DNA from: Halobacillus litoralis
Lineage (GTDB): Bacteria; Bacillota; Bacilli; Bacillales; Halobacillaceae
DNA length: 64,000 nucleotides
Reading direction: 5' to 3'
Assembly: GCF_020524025.1 (NCBI RefSeq)
Contig: NZ_JAIVKN010000004.1
Coordinates: forward strand, 372,001-436,000
The position numbers and the translations under genes are program-made. Of the stretch, positions 1 to 8,081 are shown one piece after another. The number at the start of each line of letters is the position of its first letter. The stretch's first letter is position 1. Below the pieces are notes generated by a model. It saw only the letters and a program-made list of their open reading frames with translations. It was not told where the DNA came from and searched no databases.

Positions 1-115
1 TTGTTTCTTTTGGAATGGAAGGATTTGCATCGACACCCGTATCCATATTAGTGAAACCAATATAACTAAAACCAACAACGATTAACATAAGAATAGCTAC
101 TAAAATTTGTCTCAT
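1..115 (-). CDS. Hypothetical membrane-anchored or secreted protein, N-terminal fragment
   Basis: Only the first 38 codons are inside the window; the gene runs off the left edge. The ATG (complement of 113-115) follows a good ribosome binding site, GGAGGAAG, which fixes the start. After a short basic start, residues about 4-18 form one hydrophobic segment, followed by a polar stretch containing MDTGVDANPS, so the product is probably a signal-anchored or exported protein. I do not recognise the family. It lies downstream of the SMR efflux pair on the same strand but is separated from it by 107 bases holding a perfect 9-bp inverted repeat, so it may be a separate unit. Confidence 0.6.
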   Translation of the reverse strand, partial: MRQILVAILMLIVVGFSYIGFTNMDTGVDANPSIPKET

Positions 116-131
116 TTTTCTTCCTCCATCA

Positions 132-163
132 CTGCAAAAGCTGGACAATGTCTTCTTTTGCAG
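132..163. repeat. 9-bp perfect inverted repeat before a start codon
   Basis: CTGCAAAAG (132-140) and CTTTTGCAG (155-163) are exact complements around a 14-base loop. Neither side has a clean T-run, so it is a poor intrinsic terminator. On the minus strand it sits just upstream of the ribosome binding site of the gene at 1-115, so it could be an operator or an mRNA hairpin. The role is unknown. Confidence 0.4.
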
Positions 164-222
164 TTTGTTGCCGTTTTCTATTTTAATCATTCATACGATA
201 GATTACAAGTTTGTATTTGTTA

Positions 223-537
223 TTAGGAAACCATCTTTAACCCTATCACACCAGCTACAATACATGTGATGAAGGCTATACGTGTCACATCTGCTTTTTC
301 ATTAAAGAATAGGATTCCCAATAAAACAGTTCCCACTGATCCTATCCCTGTCCATATCCCGTATGCTGTACCGATAGGGAGTTCTTTTAATGAAAGGGAG
401 AGGAAGTAGAAACTTATGCTCATTGCCACTAAGGCAGAAGCAGAAGGAGCCAGTTTTTTAAATCCGTTCGATAATTTCAAAAAAAACATAGATGTCATTT
501 CTCCAACACCTGCTATAAAAAGAAATACCCATGCCAT
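223..537 (-). CDS. Small multidrug resistance (SMR) efflux protein, second subunit
   Basis: 104 aa with four hydrophobic segments (about residues 2-20, 31-50, 57-78, 84-102), the full SMR length. Glu13, in the first helix, is the membrane-embedded acid that couples proton entry to drug or guanidinium export in this family, and the GTAYGIWTGIGSVG stretch in helix 3 is the SMR signature. It starts two bases after the stop of a second SMR gene, so the two are co-transcribed and probably form a hetero-dimeric pump, as in the YkkCD, EbrAB and YvdRS pairs of Bacillus. The TetR gene upstream resembles the yvdT-yvdS-yvdR arrangement. The substrate is not evident; the SugE/Gdx-like sequence makes guanidinium or quaternary ammonium plausible. 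Confidence 0.9.
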   Translation of the reverse strand: MAWVFLFIAGVGEMTSMFFLKLSNGFKKLAPSASALVAMSISFYFLSLSLKELPIGTAYGIWTGIGSVGTVLLGILFFNEKADVTRIAFITCIVAGVIGLKMVS

Positions 538-538
538 A

Positions 539-883
539 TTATCCCTCCTGCTGCATTTGTTCTGCCGGTTTTTCAGACATTTTGAGCCCTATAATACCTG
601 TAATTAAAAGCCCAATAAAAAAGACTTTCCCAGCTCCACCTTCGTCGCCAAGAAAGATCATTCCGATTAAAGCCGTTCCTGCTGCACCGATTCCTGTAAA
701 GACCGCATATCCTGTCCCCACATCAATCACTTTTAAGGATTTCGTGAAGAACGCAAAGCTGATAACGATACAAATGACGGTGATAGTAGAATAGATAGGT
801 TGTGTGAATCCATCCGAAAGCTTCAACCCAATGGCCCACCCGATTTCAAATAAAGCACCAATCAACAAATAAATCCATGCCAT
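539..883 (-). CDS. Small multidrug resistance (SMR) efflux protein, first subunit
   Basis: 114 aa with four transmembrane segments and Glu13 in the first one (LIGALFEIGW), the key SMR proton-coupling acid. The helix 3 signature reads GTGYAVFTGIGAAGT. Unlike its partner it has a short hydrophilic C-terminal tail rich in Glu and Gln. The start follows the stop of the TetR gene by three bases, and the next SMR gene begins one base after its own stop: a tight regulator-pump-pump operon. Paired SMR genes usually encode obligate hetero-dimers with opposite membrane topology; that this pair does so is inferred from family knowledge. I saw no guanidine riboswitch upstream; control appears to be through the TetR protein. 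Confidence 0.9.
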   Translation of the reverse strand: MAWIYLLIGALFEIGWAIGLKLSDGFTQPIYSTITVICIVISFAFFTKSLKVIDVGTGYAVFTGIGAAGTALIGMIFLGDEGGAGKVFFIGLLITGIIGLKMSEKPAEQMQQEG

Positions 884-886
884 GAG

Positions 887-1477
887 TCATTCCTCCTTTT
901 CAGACGCTTGTATACCTAACCAAAAAATTTCCCAGCTTGCTTTTTGTCTTTGCTCAAAAACATCATAATCATAAAAGTTTTCTTCGAGAAATAAACCATC
1001 CATTAAGGTATAAAATGCTGATGTCAGCGTATCTGTAGAAAAAGGGCGGATAACTTCATGTTTCTTCCCCTGCTCAAGAACAGGACGGATTACTTCTGTC
1101 ATTTGATCTTCCATGAAGAGAAAAGCTTTCTTAACTTCTGAGATAAATTCTTCAGGAGGAAAAAAGGTCACCCGTTTAAAAAACATCCCCTCCGTTGTAT
1201 GTGCCATACGATCCAAATAAGAGCGGTAAATGTGGTGTAACTGTTCTTGAATGGTCTTCTCTTCAAGTTGTTGAGGATACGAATGCCAATATTCTTTTTC
1301 ACGATCGGTTACAAGTGATAAAACATGTAGAAAAATAGATTCTTTATTCTTAAAATGGTTGTATAAAGAAGGCTTTTTAATGCCTACTGCTTCTGCAATA
1401 TTGGCCAGGGATGTGTTCTCATAACCATGACTTGCGAAGAGTTTTAAACTTTCAGTAAGGATTATTTCTTTAGTCAT
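887..1477 (-). CDS. TetR/AcrR-family repressor of the SMR efflux operon
   Basis: 196 aa, the usual TetR length. The N-terminal helix-turn-helix is clear at about residues 24-43 (LANIAEAVGIKKPSLYNHF), with the characteristic SLYNHF recognition-helix end. The C-terminal two thirds are alpha-helical and would bind the inducer. It is the first gene of the operon with the two SMR genes, spaced by three bases, so it very likely controls their expression and its own. A perfect palindrome directly after its promoter -10 box (1497-1512) is the expected operator. The synteny resembles B. subtilis yvdT-yvdS-yvdR as I recall it, but I have not assigned that symbol. Confidence 0.9.
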   Translation of the reverse strand: MTKEIILTESLKLFASHGYENTSLANIAEAVGIKKPSLYNHFKNKESIFLHVLSLVTDREKEYWHSYPQQLEEKTIQEQLHHIYRSYLDRMAHTTEGMFFKRVTFFPPEEFISEVKKAFLFMEDQMTEVIRPVLEQGKKHEVIRPFSTDTLTSAFYTLMDGLFLEENFYDYDVFEQRQKASWEIFWLGIQASEKEE

Positions 1478-1496
1478 ACAATCACCCCTTCTGCTA

Positions 1497-1544
1497 ACTA
1501 ACGGTTGTTAGTCTATTCTAGCATGTGATTCTGAAGATGTCCAA
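1497..1544 (-). promoter_or_regulatory. Promoter and TetR operator of the SMR operon
   Basis: On the minus strand TTGGAC (1544-1539), an 18-base spacer and TAGAAT (1520-1515) form a sigma-A promoter. Immediately downstream lies ACTAAC-GGTT-GTTAGT (1497-1512), a perfect palindrome with 6-bp arms, placed where a bound TetR dimer would block initiation. The mRNA start would fall inside the operator. Binding by the adjacent repressor is inferred. Confidence 0.7.
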
Positions 1545-1662
1545 CATCTGCTTATTTCGACATGTTTAGTCAATTGGTGTTAAGGGGATGGTAATATAGA
1601 GGCATTCAAGCTGAAGTGGAACCTTGGGGTTTGGAAACTACGCTCGGAAGGGGATTGAATCG

Positions 1663-1869
1663 GTGAATCAATACAGACTCGATCGATACGAAGGTGCTTA
1701 TGCTATTTTAGTGGAAGTATCTGAATTTGAAAACGAGCTTTCCGTCTTTAAAGAACGTTTAATTGGTTTTGTAAAACCAGGTGACTACTTAGAAGTAGAG
1801 TTTGATACAATAGGAAACTTTAAACATGTGGCTATCATTTCTAAGCTGGATAAAATGGAAAAAGCATAA
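1663..1869 (+). CDS. Small DUF3006-like protein
   Basis: 68 aa from a GTG at 1663, which follows AAGGGG at a good distance; the frame stays open upstream to a TTG at 1624 but that start has a weaker ribosome binding site. The order RYEGAYAILV, then an acidic-hydrophobic strand, then KPGDYLEVEFD resembles the small DUF3006 family, whose members are single beta-barrel-like domains with no known biochemical role. It is an isolated gene followed by a strong terminator, between the divergent efflux operon and a PAS-STAS protein gene. No signal peptide is visible. The family call is from the motif pattern only. Confidence 0.6.
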   Translation: MNQYRLDRYEGAYAILVEVSEFENELSVFKERLIGFVKPGDYLEVEFDTIGNFKHVAIISKLDKMEKA

Positions 1870-1871
1870 GG

Positions 1872-1924
1872 AGAGGTGCGTCAGTGGCTCAAGCATTGAA
1901 CCGGTGACGCACCTCTTCTTTTTT
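1872..1924 (+). terminator. Rho-independent terminator
   Basis: A 12-bp perfect stem (1872-1883 with 1905-1916, AGAGGTGCGTCA) is followed by a T-rich run, ending the DUF3006-like gene. Confidence 0.85.
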
Positions 1925-2116
1925 TAATTATTTCACGACTTGATGATTGGAAAAAATACCAAGTAGAGAGCTTGTTTATTTGATGAAAATCCCATATATG
2001 GATACAAGAGGTTGATGTGTGATAAAATTCTGAAAATTAAAGTCGAATAGCCTTGATTTTATAAAGGATACCCTCATAATTAAGGTAAGGTAAGAACCGC
2101 GCAGGGGGGATGGCTG

Positions 2117-2860
2117 ATGATACTTAAGAGTGCGATGGATTTATTGGATGAGGGCGTCTTGGTTTCTGATGAGAGCTATAAAATTACTTATGTCAACCCG
2201 GCCTATATAGAAATGTTTCGACTAAAAGAAGAACGTATTATCGGCAGTTATCTACATGACTTATATCCGGATATCGATCATGATAAGAGGATTGTTACAA
2301 AAACCATTGAACAAAAGGAAGAGTTTTTTATAGATGATTATCATTTTCATTGGCGGGGAAAAGACTTGGTTCTTCAAATTTATACAAAACGCTTTAGTTA
2401 TGAGGGGGGAGATTATGTCCTCACGCGAATTTTTAATATTACTGAACAATATCATAGAGAACAACAATTAATTCGTATGATTGAAGAAATGACAGCGAAC
2501 ATCGTGACAATCGCCAAAGGTTATGCCCTTCTGCCCTTACAGCCAATATTAAGAGAAGAGCAGCGTCATGTTCTGCTCGAGAGAGTCCCAATCCTCTGTC
2601 AGAAGCAGAATGTAAGCCGTCTTGCCATCCAATTTTCTGGGATTATTTCCATTGATGAGGAATGGGCCGGCCTTTTGAGAGATCTTATATTGAGTTTGAA
2701 ACTTTTAGGCATTGAAGTGGTACTGGCAGGCATGCGGCCCGAAGTTGTCATACAGTTCACTCAAAATAATATTCATTTGGATGGGGTGCGCACTTTTATG
2801 AACATTCAACAAGCTACCAAGTACTTTCTTGAAACGGGTCTGACACCTCGTTTTGAGTAA
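2117..2860 (+). CDS. PAS-STAS protein, RsbR-like stressosome relative
   Basis: 247 aa. Residues about 1-112 form a PAS fold (LLDEGVLVSDESYKITYVNP opening, then an acidic loop and RIFNITEQ closing). A helical linker leads to a STAS domain (about 140-240) ending in the VVLAGMRPEVVIQF strand-helix typical of RsbR paralogs, the stressosome components that relay stress to RsbT and sigma B. The PAS domain lacks the GRNCRFLQ flavin-binding Cys motif of YtvA, so it is not an obvious blue-light sensor. Aligned by eye, the Asp-Thr phosphorylation site of RsbR reads Asp180-Glu181 here, and the second Thr is replaced by Gln. The gene stands alone, with a G-rich ribosome binding site 8 bases before ATG 2117. 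Confidence 0.75.
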   Translation: MILKSAMDLLDEGVLVSDESYKITYVNPAYIEMFRLKEERIIGSYLHDLYPDIDHDKRIVTKTIEQKEEFFIDDYHFHWRGKDLVLQIYTKRFSYEGGDYVLTRIFNITEQYHREQQLIRMIEEMTANIVTIAKGYALLPLQPILREEQRHVLLERVPILCQKQNVSRLAIQFSGIISIDEEWAGLLRDLILSLKLLGIEVVLAGMRPEVVIQFTQNNIHLDGVRTFMNIQQATKYFLETGLTPRFE

Positions 2861-2919
2861 TCTCCTTATCCTGTACCTCCAAATTCCTTTGGGAAAATGG
2901 AGGCTTTACACTCATACTC

Positions 2920-4035
2920 TTATCGCTTTACTTCTTTTTTTAATTCATGATCCTTAATATCCGCAATAGGAAGCATAATGGAATGGAAGTCAAACTCCTC
3001 TAATCGTTCTCCGTTTCGTATTTTATTTGGAGCATCTGGGTTTTGTAAAGCGCTTGTGCCGAGACTGACAAAGTCAGCTTCTTCTTCCTCCAACAGCAGA
3101 GAAGCTTTAGAAGGATCTTGTAATTGTCCATTAGCAATTACCGGGAGGCCGCTGAATTGCCTGGCTGCTGCTGTCATGGATAATGATCCTTCTCCAAAAC
3201 CCGGCTGGGTTCCATCCTTATCCGTAACGTGGATGAAATCAAGAGGCAGGTTCCCTAATGACTCAAAAATCGTACGAGCATCTGTTTCCCCTAGAGCCCA
3301 ACGGTGTTCTCCATCCGATGCTTTTCCTTGAGAAATCCGTATTCCTAATAAATACTCTTTGCCTACAGCTCTTCTTACTTCTTTTACTACTTCTTTTATA
3401 TATCGAACCCTGTTCATTGTGACTCCACCATATTCATCTTCTCTCTGATTAAAATAATCCGTCAGAAACTGATCGAGAAGATAACCGTTGGCTCCATGGA
3501 TTTCCACACCGTCAAATCCTGCTTCTTTTGCTCGATGTGCAGCATTAGCAAAACCCTGTTTTACTTGTTCCATATCTTCATGAGCCATTTTTTTAGGAAT
3601 GGGGAATTTTCCTTCTCCTCCATAAAAAGAAAGCTGGTCATTCTTAGGTGCTTCTACAGAGGGGGCTATATTGCAGTCTTTATGAGGGTTCCCTTGAGAC
3701 TGGGCCCCTGCATGCATAATCTGGGCTATAAAAAGTGATCCGTGTTTATGAACAGAACGAACAATAGGTTTCCAGGCATCCTTTTGGGCTTCATTGGCGA
3801 TCCCTGGTTGATTATAATATCCTTGTGAATATTCCTCATCCGGATAGATTCCTTCGCTGATAATGGCAGCGAATCCTCCCTTTGCATAACGTTCATAATA
3901 TTGTTTCATCCGCTCGGTAGCAATACCGTTGTTAACAGCACTCACACGCGTCATCGGAGCAACGATGTAACGATTTTTAAACCTATATTCTTGAATGATT
4001 TTTTCTTTAAAGAGAAGATCAATATTCTGTGCCAT
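2920..4035 (-). CDS. NADH:flavin oxidoreductase, Old Yellow Enzyme family
   Basis: 371 aa TIM-barrel ene-reductase. VAPMTR near residue 25 is the FMN-binding first strand, and VEIHGANGYLLDQF is the conserved segment after the active-site loops; YFNQREDEYGG follows as in all members. FMN-dependent enzymes of this class reduce activated C=C bonds with NAD(P)H; the physiological substrate is unknown. The open frame extends to an ATG at 4068, but AAGGAG (complement of about 4044-4049) stands 8 bases before the ATG at 4035, so I start there. The gene is a single unit, divergent from the helicase gene at 4157. Confidence 0.9.
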   Translation of the reverse strand: MAQNIDLLFKEKIIQEYRFKNRYIVAPMTRVSAVNNGIATERMKQYYERYAKGGFAAIISEGIYPDEEYSQGYYNQPGIANEAQKDAWKPIVRSVHKHGSLFIAQIMHAGAQSQGNPHKDCNIAPSVEAPKNDQLSFYGGEGKFPIPKKMAHEDMEQVKQGFANAAHRAKEAGFDGVEIHGANGYLLDQFLTDYFNQREDEYGGVTMNRVRYIKEVVKEVRRAVGKEYLLGIRISQGKASDGEHRWALGETDARTIFESLGNLPLDFIHVTDKDGTQPGFGEGSLSMTAAARQFSGLPVIANGQLQDPSKASLLLEEEEADFVSLGTSALQNPDAPNKIRNGERLEEFDFHSIMLPIADIKDHELKKEVKR

Positions 4036-4156
4036 CCAACACATCTCCTTTTTTTCTTCCATTTCCATTCCGCCAAAATTTCAAACAGTCAAACTCGTTT
4101 TCCACGCTCTTCAATATGCTATAATACAAACAAATGTTCTTGAAAGGTGAATTTGT

Positions 4157-6310
4157 ATGGAAGAACTATTGGACGGTCTCAATCACTCGCAGCAGGAAGC
4201 GGTGGTTTCAACAGAAGGATACGTGCGCGTTATTGCGGGGGCAGGTTCCGGCAAAACCCGGGCCTTAACTCACCGCTATGCATTTATTGTTAATGAATTA
4301 GGAATAGATCCCTCTAACATCCTTTCTGTAACCTTTACCAATAAAGCGGCTCATGAAATGAGAAAAAGGGTGAAGAAGCTGATTGGAGGCGAAAAGGATA
4401 CAGGGTTTATTACGACTTACCATGGATTTTGTGTCCGGGTTTTGAGAGAGGACATCAGCCGTCTCTTTTATCCTAAGAATTTTGTCATCCTGGACGTCGA
4501 GGATCAGAAACTCCTATTGCGCGAGATCTTTGAAGACATGGGGTTGAAAATGAATGACAAAACGTTCAAGCGGATATTAGATAAGATTGGAATCTTAAAA
4601 GGAAATACACATTATGTTCAACAGATGATTTTAAGAGGAGAAATGCCATCTTTCCAGGATTCAGGAGACATAGACAGCCAAGTAATCCAGCTTTATTTGA
4701 AGAAGCAGAAGAGAGTGTATGGATTGGACTTCGATGATCTCCTTAATTTTGTCTTTGTTCTGTTTGATCAATATCCAGATGTTTTGGATAAATGGCAGAA
4801 CCGTCTGTTTTACATTCAAGTCGATGAATTTCAGGATAGCAGCTTTAAACAATATGAACTTGTCCGAATGCTTGCAGACAAGCACAAAAACCTCTTTGTT
4901 GTCGGCGATCCCGACCAGACTATTTATGAGTGGCGGGGAGCAGACCCTAAGTATATGGTCGAATTTGAGCAGTACTTTCCAGATGCCCAGACCATCTTCC
5001 TTAAAGAAAATTATCGTTCTACACCAGAAATCCTTTCTGTAGGAAATTCTTTAATAAAGAACAATTACTTTCGTGTTGATAAAGATATGCTTCCGGTCAA
5101 TCCATCAGGTGTGAGAGTAACTCATTATCACGGAAAAGATGAAGGTCAGGAAGCAAAATGGATTGTACAGAGAATGAAGGAGATAGTAGAACATAAAAAG
5201 GCCCGGTGGAGTGATATTGCTGTTTTGTACAGAGCCAATTATTTATCGCGCTTTGTAGAACAGGAGATGATTGCGGAGAACGTGGAATATACGATTTACG
5301 GTGGTTTTAAATTTTTTGACCGCATGGAAGTTAAGGACGCTTTAGCTCATCTAAGAATGATCGCTGCAGGCGATGATTTATCATTTAGTCGAATTATAAA
5401 TGTTCCAAGGCGTCAAATCGGTAAAAAGCGAATGAGCTTTATTAGACAAAAAGCAGAGGAAGAGCAATTGTCTCTTTATGAGACGTTAAAGAAATATGTA
5501 AACCATGAAAGGCTGCAACGTACAGGGGCCGGGGAATTTATTAATGCCATTGAAACTATGCGTAAGAAGCGCAAAAGTTTAAAAGTATCGGAACTATTGC
5601 AGGAGTCCATGCAGGCCACCGGATATGAAGCGTACAGAAGAGAAGATGGAGATCAGGAGCGTCTAGACAATCTTGCGGAGTTATTAAGTTCTATTGTTCA
5701 ATATGAACAGACATTAGGAGAAGAGATCGACTTGGAAGAGTATCTACAGATGGTCTCTTTATACACTGATGATGACCGGCAGGATCAGGCAGATTCAGTT
5801 AAGCTTATGACGATCCATACAGCCAAGGGACTGGAGTTTTCCTATGTTTTCGTCATAGGGATGACAGAAGGTGTTCTTCCAAATGTAAGGGCCATAAGAC
5901 AGCGGAAAGAACGAGGCCTGGAAGAAGAGCGGCGACTTGCTTATGTGGCAGTAACCAGAGCGGAAAAGGAGCTGTATGTAACGGAATCAGAAGGATTTCA
6001 AAGCGGAGATTTAAAGAAATATCCTTCTCGATTTATTTTTGAGGTTGCAGATCATCTTTATAACCGCATTGGAGAGATGGATCAATCATTAATTGATGAG
6101 ACGAAAGAATATATTCAAGCGTCTTATCCTGTTCCTTCAGCCCCTCATGTAGAAACCTACGAAAAGGGATGTCGTGTTAAACACCCCGTGTTTGGAGAAG
6201 GAATCATCGAAGAAGTGGATGAGAAAAAGAATCAATACCTCATCTTTTTTGATCGTCTGAAAGCACCAAGACCAATAAGCCGTAACTTTAAGAAACTGGA
6301 AAAGTTGTAG
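4157..6310 (+). CDS. UvrD/PcrA-type superfamily 1 DNA helicase, YjcD-like
   Basis: 717 aa. Motif Q/I reads LNHSQQEAVV then AGAGSGKTRALTHR (Walker A, about residues 28-41). Motif Ia is VTFTNKAAHEM, motif II DEFQDSS, motif III GDPDQTIYEWRGAD, motif IV YRSTPEIL, motif V KLMTIHTAKGLEF, and motif VI RLAYVAVTRAEKEL. This is a complete 3'-5' SF1A helicase. The C-terminus (about 665-717) has a GCRVKHPVFGEGII segment like the PcrA C-terminal domain that contacts RNA polymerase. It is shorter than and distinct from PcrA, and best matches the YjcD group of Bacillus. It is monocistronic: ATG 4157 follows AAAGGTGA, and a hairpin ends it at 6337-6361. Confidence 0.88.
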   Translation: MEELLDGLNHSQQEAVVSTEGYVRVIAGAGSGKTRALTHRYAFIVNELGIDPSNILSVTFTNKAAHEMRKRVKKLIGGEKDTGFITTYHGFCVRVLREDISRLFYPKNFVILDVEDQKLLLREIFEDMGLKMNDKTFKRILDKIGILKGNTHYVQQMILRGEMPSFQDSGDIDSQVIQLYLKKQKRVYGLDFDDLLNFVFVLFDQYPDVLDKWQNRLFYIQVDEFQDSSFKQYELVRMLADKHKNLFVVGDPDQTIYEWRGADPKYMVEFEQYFPDAQTIFLKENYRSTPEILSVGNSLIKNNYFRVDKDMLPVNPSGVRVTHYHGKDEGQEAKWIVQRMKEIVEHKKARWSDIAVLYRANYLSRFVEQEMIAENVEYTIYGGFKFFDRMEVKDALAHLRMIAAGDDLSFSRIINVPRRQIGKKRMSFIRQKAEEEQLSLYETLKKYVNHERLQRTGAGEFINAIETMRKKRKSLKVSELLQESMQATGYEAYRREDGDQERLDNLAELLSSIVQYEQTLGEEIDLEEYLQMVSLYTDDDRQDQADSVKLMTIHTAKGLEFSYVFVIGMTEGVLPNVRAIRQRKERGLEEERRLAYVAVTRAEKELYVTESEGFQSGDLKKYPSRFIFEVADHLYNRIGEMDQSLIDETKEYIQASYPVPSAPHVETYEKGCRVKHPVFGEGIIEEVDEKKNQYLIFFDRLKAPRPISRNFKKLEKL

Positions 6311-6336
6311 CGTAGGATTAACAGAGCCAAAAATAA

Positions 6337-6361
6337 AGCCGTCACAACATGTGACGGCTTT
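6337..6361. terminator. Bidirectional terminator
   Basis: AAGCCGTCACA (6337-6347) pairs perfectly with TGTGACGGCTT (6351-6361) around a 3-base loop, between the convergent helicase and lipoprotein genes. The stop codon of the minus-strand gene lies inside the right arm. Confidence 0.8.
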
Positions 6362-6830
6362 ATATGGCATTAGCAATAGTAAGCGCTCGTTCGGAGCGTT
6401 CTTCTTTAGGGCCATAGTATTTCACCTGGTAAATAACATCCTGATCCCCATCGTACCATTCTACAAAAACGTAATTATCTTTTTCTTGAACTCCAGCAAC
6501 AGCTCCAGTGTTGAGGGGGACTTGCAATTCAGATTGCTGCAATATATTCCCTGGTTGATAAATAGTTGTTACTTCAGCCTTTTCTGAAGAATTGGCTGAA
6601 TAAAGAACTTCAACCTTGTTCTCACCTGCCGATGTTTTAACCGTTGAGGGTTCAAATGGGAGTTCATCGGGGAGGCCGATTTTATTCTTTTTGGTTTCTT
6701 TCATATCCTCTAAAGGTTTGGCGAACGTATCGGGATAAGCCGTTTTTAAATCTTCAAAATCCAGATTTTGGGATGAACAAGCTGTCAGTACTAAGAAAGT
6801 GGCTGTTAGAAATAGTGTTCGTTTTATCAT
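6360..6830 (-). CDS. Putative lipoprotein of unknown function
   Basis: 156 aa from the ATG at 6830, chosen because AAGGAG lies 8 bases upstream; the frame also opens further up at a GTG. The N-terminus is a lipoprotein signal peptide: MIKRTLF, a hydrophobic stretch, then the lipobox LTAC with Cys18, followed by SSQ. The mature part is acidic and has a beta-rich pattern (KVEVLYSAN, NYVFVEWYDGDQDVIYQVKYYG). It would be anchored on the outer face of the membrane. No conserved domain is recognised and there is no operon partner. Confidence 0.75.
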   Translation of the reverse strand: MIKRTLFLTATFLVLTACSSQNLDFEDLKTAYPDTFAKPLEDMKETKKNKIGLPDELPFEPSTVKTSAGENKVEVLYSANSSEKAEVTTIYQPGNILQQSELQVPLNTGAVAGVQEKDNYVFVEWYDGDQDVIYQVKYYGPKEERSERALTIANAI

Positions 6831-7032
6831 AATCTTCACTCCTTGCATCATTTGAAGCACTTCCGTAGATATTTTACCACACTTTTTTTGTTTGATTGGC
6901 TGAAAGTACCCACATAATATGAAACAATAAAGGGAATAGATCGTAGTGTACTAGAGAGAGTATAGAGAATAATACTGGCTGGGTAACGGTGCAGAGGGAA
7001 AATTCATTTTAAGTAGAAAGGTAGAGGATGTC

Positions 7033-7434
7033 ATGGAAGCCATTCAGATCCGCTCATTTCACAAGAATGATTTTGACAGTATTCAGCACCTAAATAAAGA
7101 AGAGGGGTGGGACGGGCTGGTTCAGCGAGGAGAAGAGACCCTGTGTTCTCTTCTAAATTCAGAACCTGCGCTGGTTGCTGTTTCCGAAGATGGTGAGGTT
7201 ATCGGGTATTTAAGAGGCTTAACCGATGGAGCTTTAACATTGTATGTATGTGAACTGTTAGTTAAAGAAGGCGAACGGAGTCAGGGAATCGCTAAACGTC
7301 TGATCAGTACCGCTCATGAATGCTACCCGGACACGCGTGTCGAAATGCTGGCCAACCAACAATCAGAAAGCTATTACTCAAATCATGGATATCGCGCTTT
7401 CTATGGTTTTCGCAAATCATCAGAAGAAATGTAA
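7033..7434 (+). CDS. GNAT-family N-acetyltransferase
   Basis: 133 aa. The layout is GNAT: IQIRSFHKNDFDSI at the N-terminus, the GEVIGYLRG strand, then LYVCELLVKEGERSQGIAKRL, where ERSQGIAKRL is the acetyl-CoA pyrophosphate loop (motif A, Q/RxxGxG/A). YYSNHGYRAFYGFRK is the usual C-terminal motif B. The acceptor substrate cannot be told from sequence; small single-domain GNATs of this kind often acetylate amines on small molecules. It is a single gene, convergent with the DUF6241-like gene, sharing a bidirectional terminator. Confidence 0.88.
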   Translation: MEAIQIRSFHKNDFDSIQHLNKEEGWDGLVQRGEETLCSLLNSEPALVAVSEDGEVIGYLRGLTDGALTLYVCELLVKEGERSQGIAKRLISTAHECYPDTRVEMLANQQSESYYSNHGYRAFYGFRKSSEEM

Positions 7435-7472
7435 AAAAACAAATGACCCCGGGTGAGGGTCATTTGTTTTTT
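7434..7472. terminator. Bidirectional terminator
   Basis: A 16-bp stem (7434-7449 with 7457-7472, core CAAATGACCC) has A/T-rich outer arms that give a U-tract in both directions. It serves the convergent genes at 7033 and 7460. Confidence 0.9.
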
Positions 7473-7990
7473 GTTCTTTCGATATATTCAGCTTCTTCAG
7501 TGATCGATAAGAGTCCGGTAGCTTTCCCAACAGTTCCATTTTCAAGATTCCAAATCTGGTTATGATCGTTGTCGGCTGTTGAGAAATCCCCGTTCTGCCA
7601 TTTGGTTAAGATATTTTTATAGACATCTTCATGGCGGAGTTCTACTTGATCTAAACCGGACAGCAGCCAATTAATACGGTCAGGATGGATTTCTATAAAT
7701 CCCCACTTTTTGTCAGCCTTCACTTTTTGATGAGACATAAAGTGAATATAATCTTTATACTTCCCATCAGTCAGGCTGCTTTGCTCGTCTTTATCTCCGA
7801 ATGGATTCTTTCCCTCTTTTTTATATCCTTCGAGTTGCTCTTCACTGACTACCTCATTAATGGATTTTGTTATTTCTTTCGCTTCTGCCTCTGTTAACTC
7901 TTCTTCCCCCTGAGTGAGAAAGTAATAAGTTCCACCACCGCCAAGGACTGCAATCAGCGTTATGGCTGTGATAATCATCCATTTTTTCAT
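7460..7990 (-). CDS. Membrane-anchored DUF6241-like protein
   Basis: 176 aa. One N-terminal transmembrane or signal segment (about residues 5-26, with a GGGG turn) is followed by an acidic helical region (EEELTEAEAKEITKSINEVV) and a globular part: YIHFMSHQKVKADKKWG, then HPDRINWLLSGLD. This MSHQKV...WG...RI..LL order is one I associate with the DUF6241 family of Bacillaceae exported proteins, whose function is unknown. The stop codon lies within the terminator stem shared with the GNAT gene. The call of family is tentative; the topology is clear. Confidence 0.65.
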   Translation of the reverse strand: MKKWMIITAITLIAVLGGGGTYYFLTQGEEELTEAEAKEITKSINEVVSEEQLEGYKKEGKNPFGDKDEQSSLTDGKYKDYIHFMSHQKVKADKKWGFIEIHPDRINWLLSGLDQVELRHEDVYKNILTKWQNGDFSTADNDHNQIWNLENGTVGKATGLLSITEEAEYIERTKNK

Positions 7991-8081
7991 AAAGCTCCCC
8001 CTGTTCTCCTAAGCATTTCCTACTATATCTAGTATAAAGCGGGAGCGCGTAGGAAAAAAGAGGGAATTTTATAATGCTTTA

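Noticed and set aside
6360-6860. Lipoprotein starting at GTG 6860
   Set aside because: It would add ten polar residues before the signal peptide; AAGGAG is placed correctly for ATG 6830.
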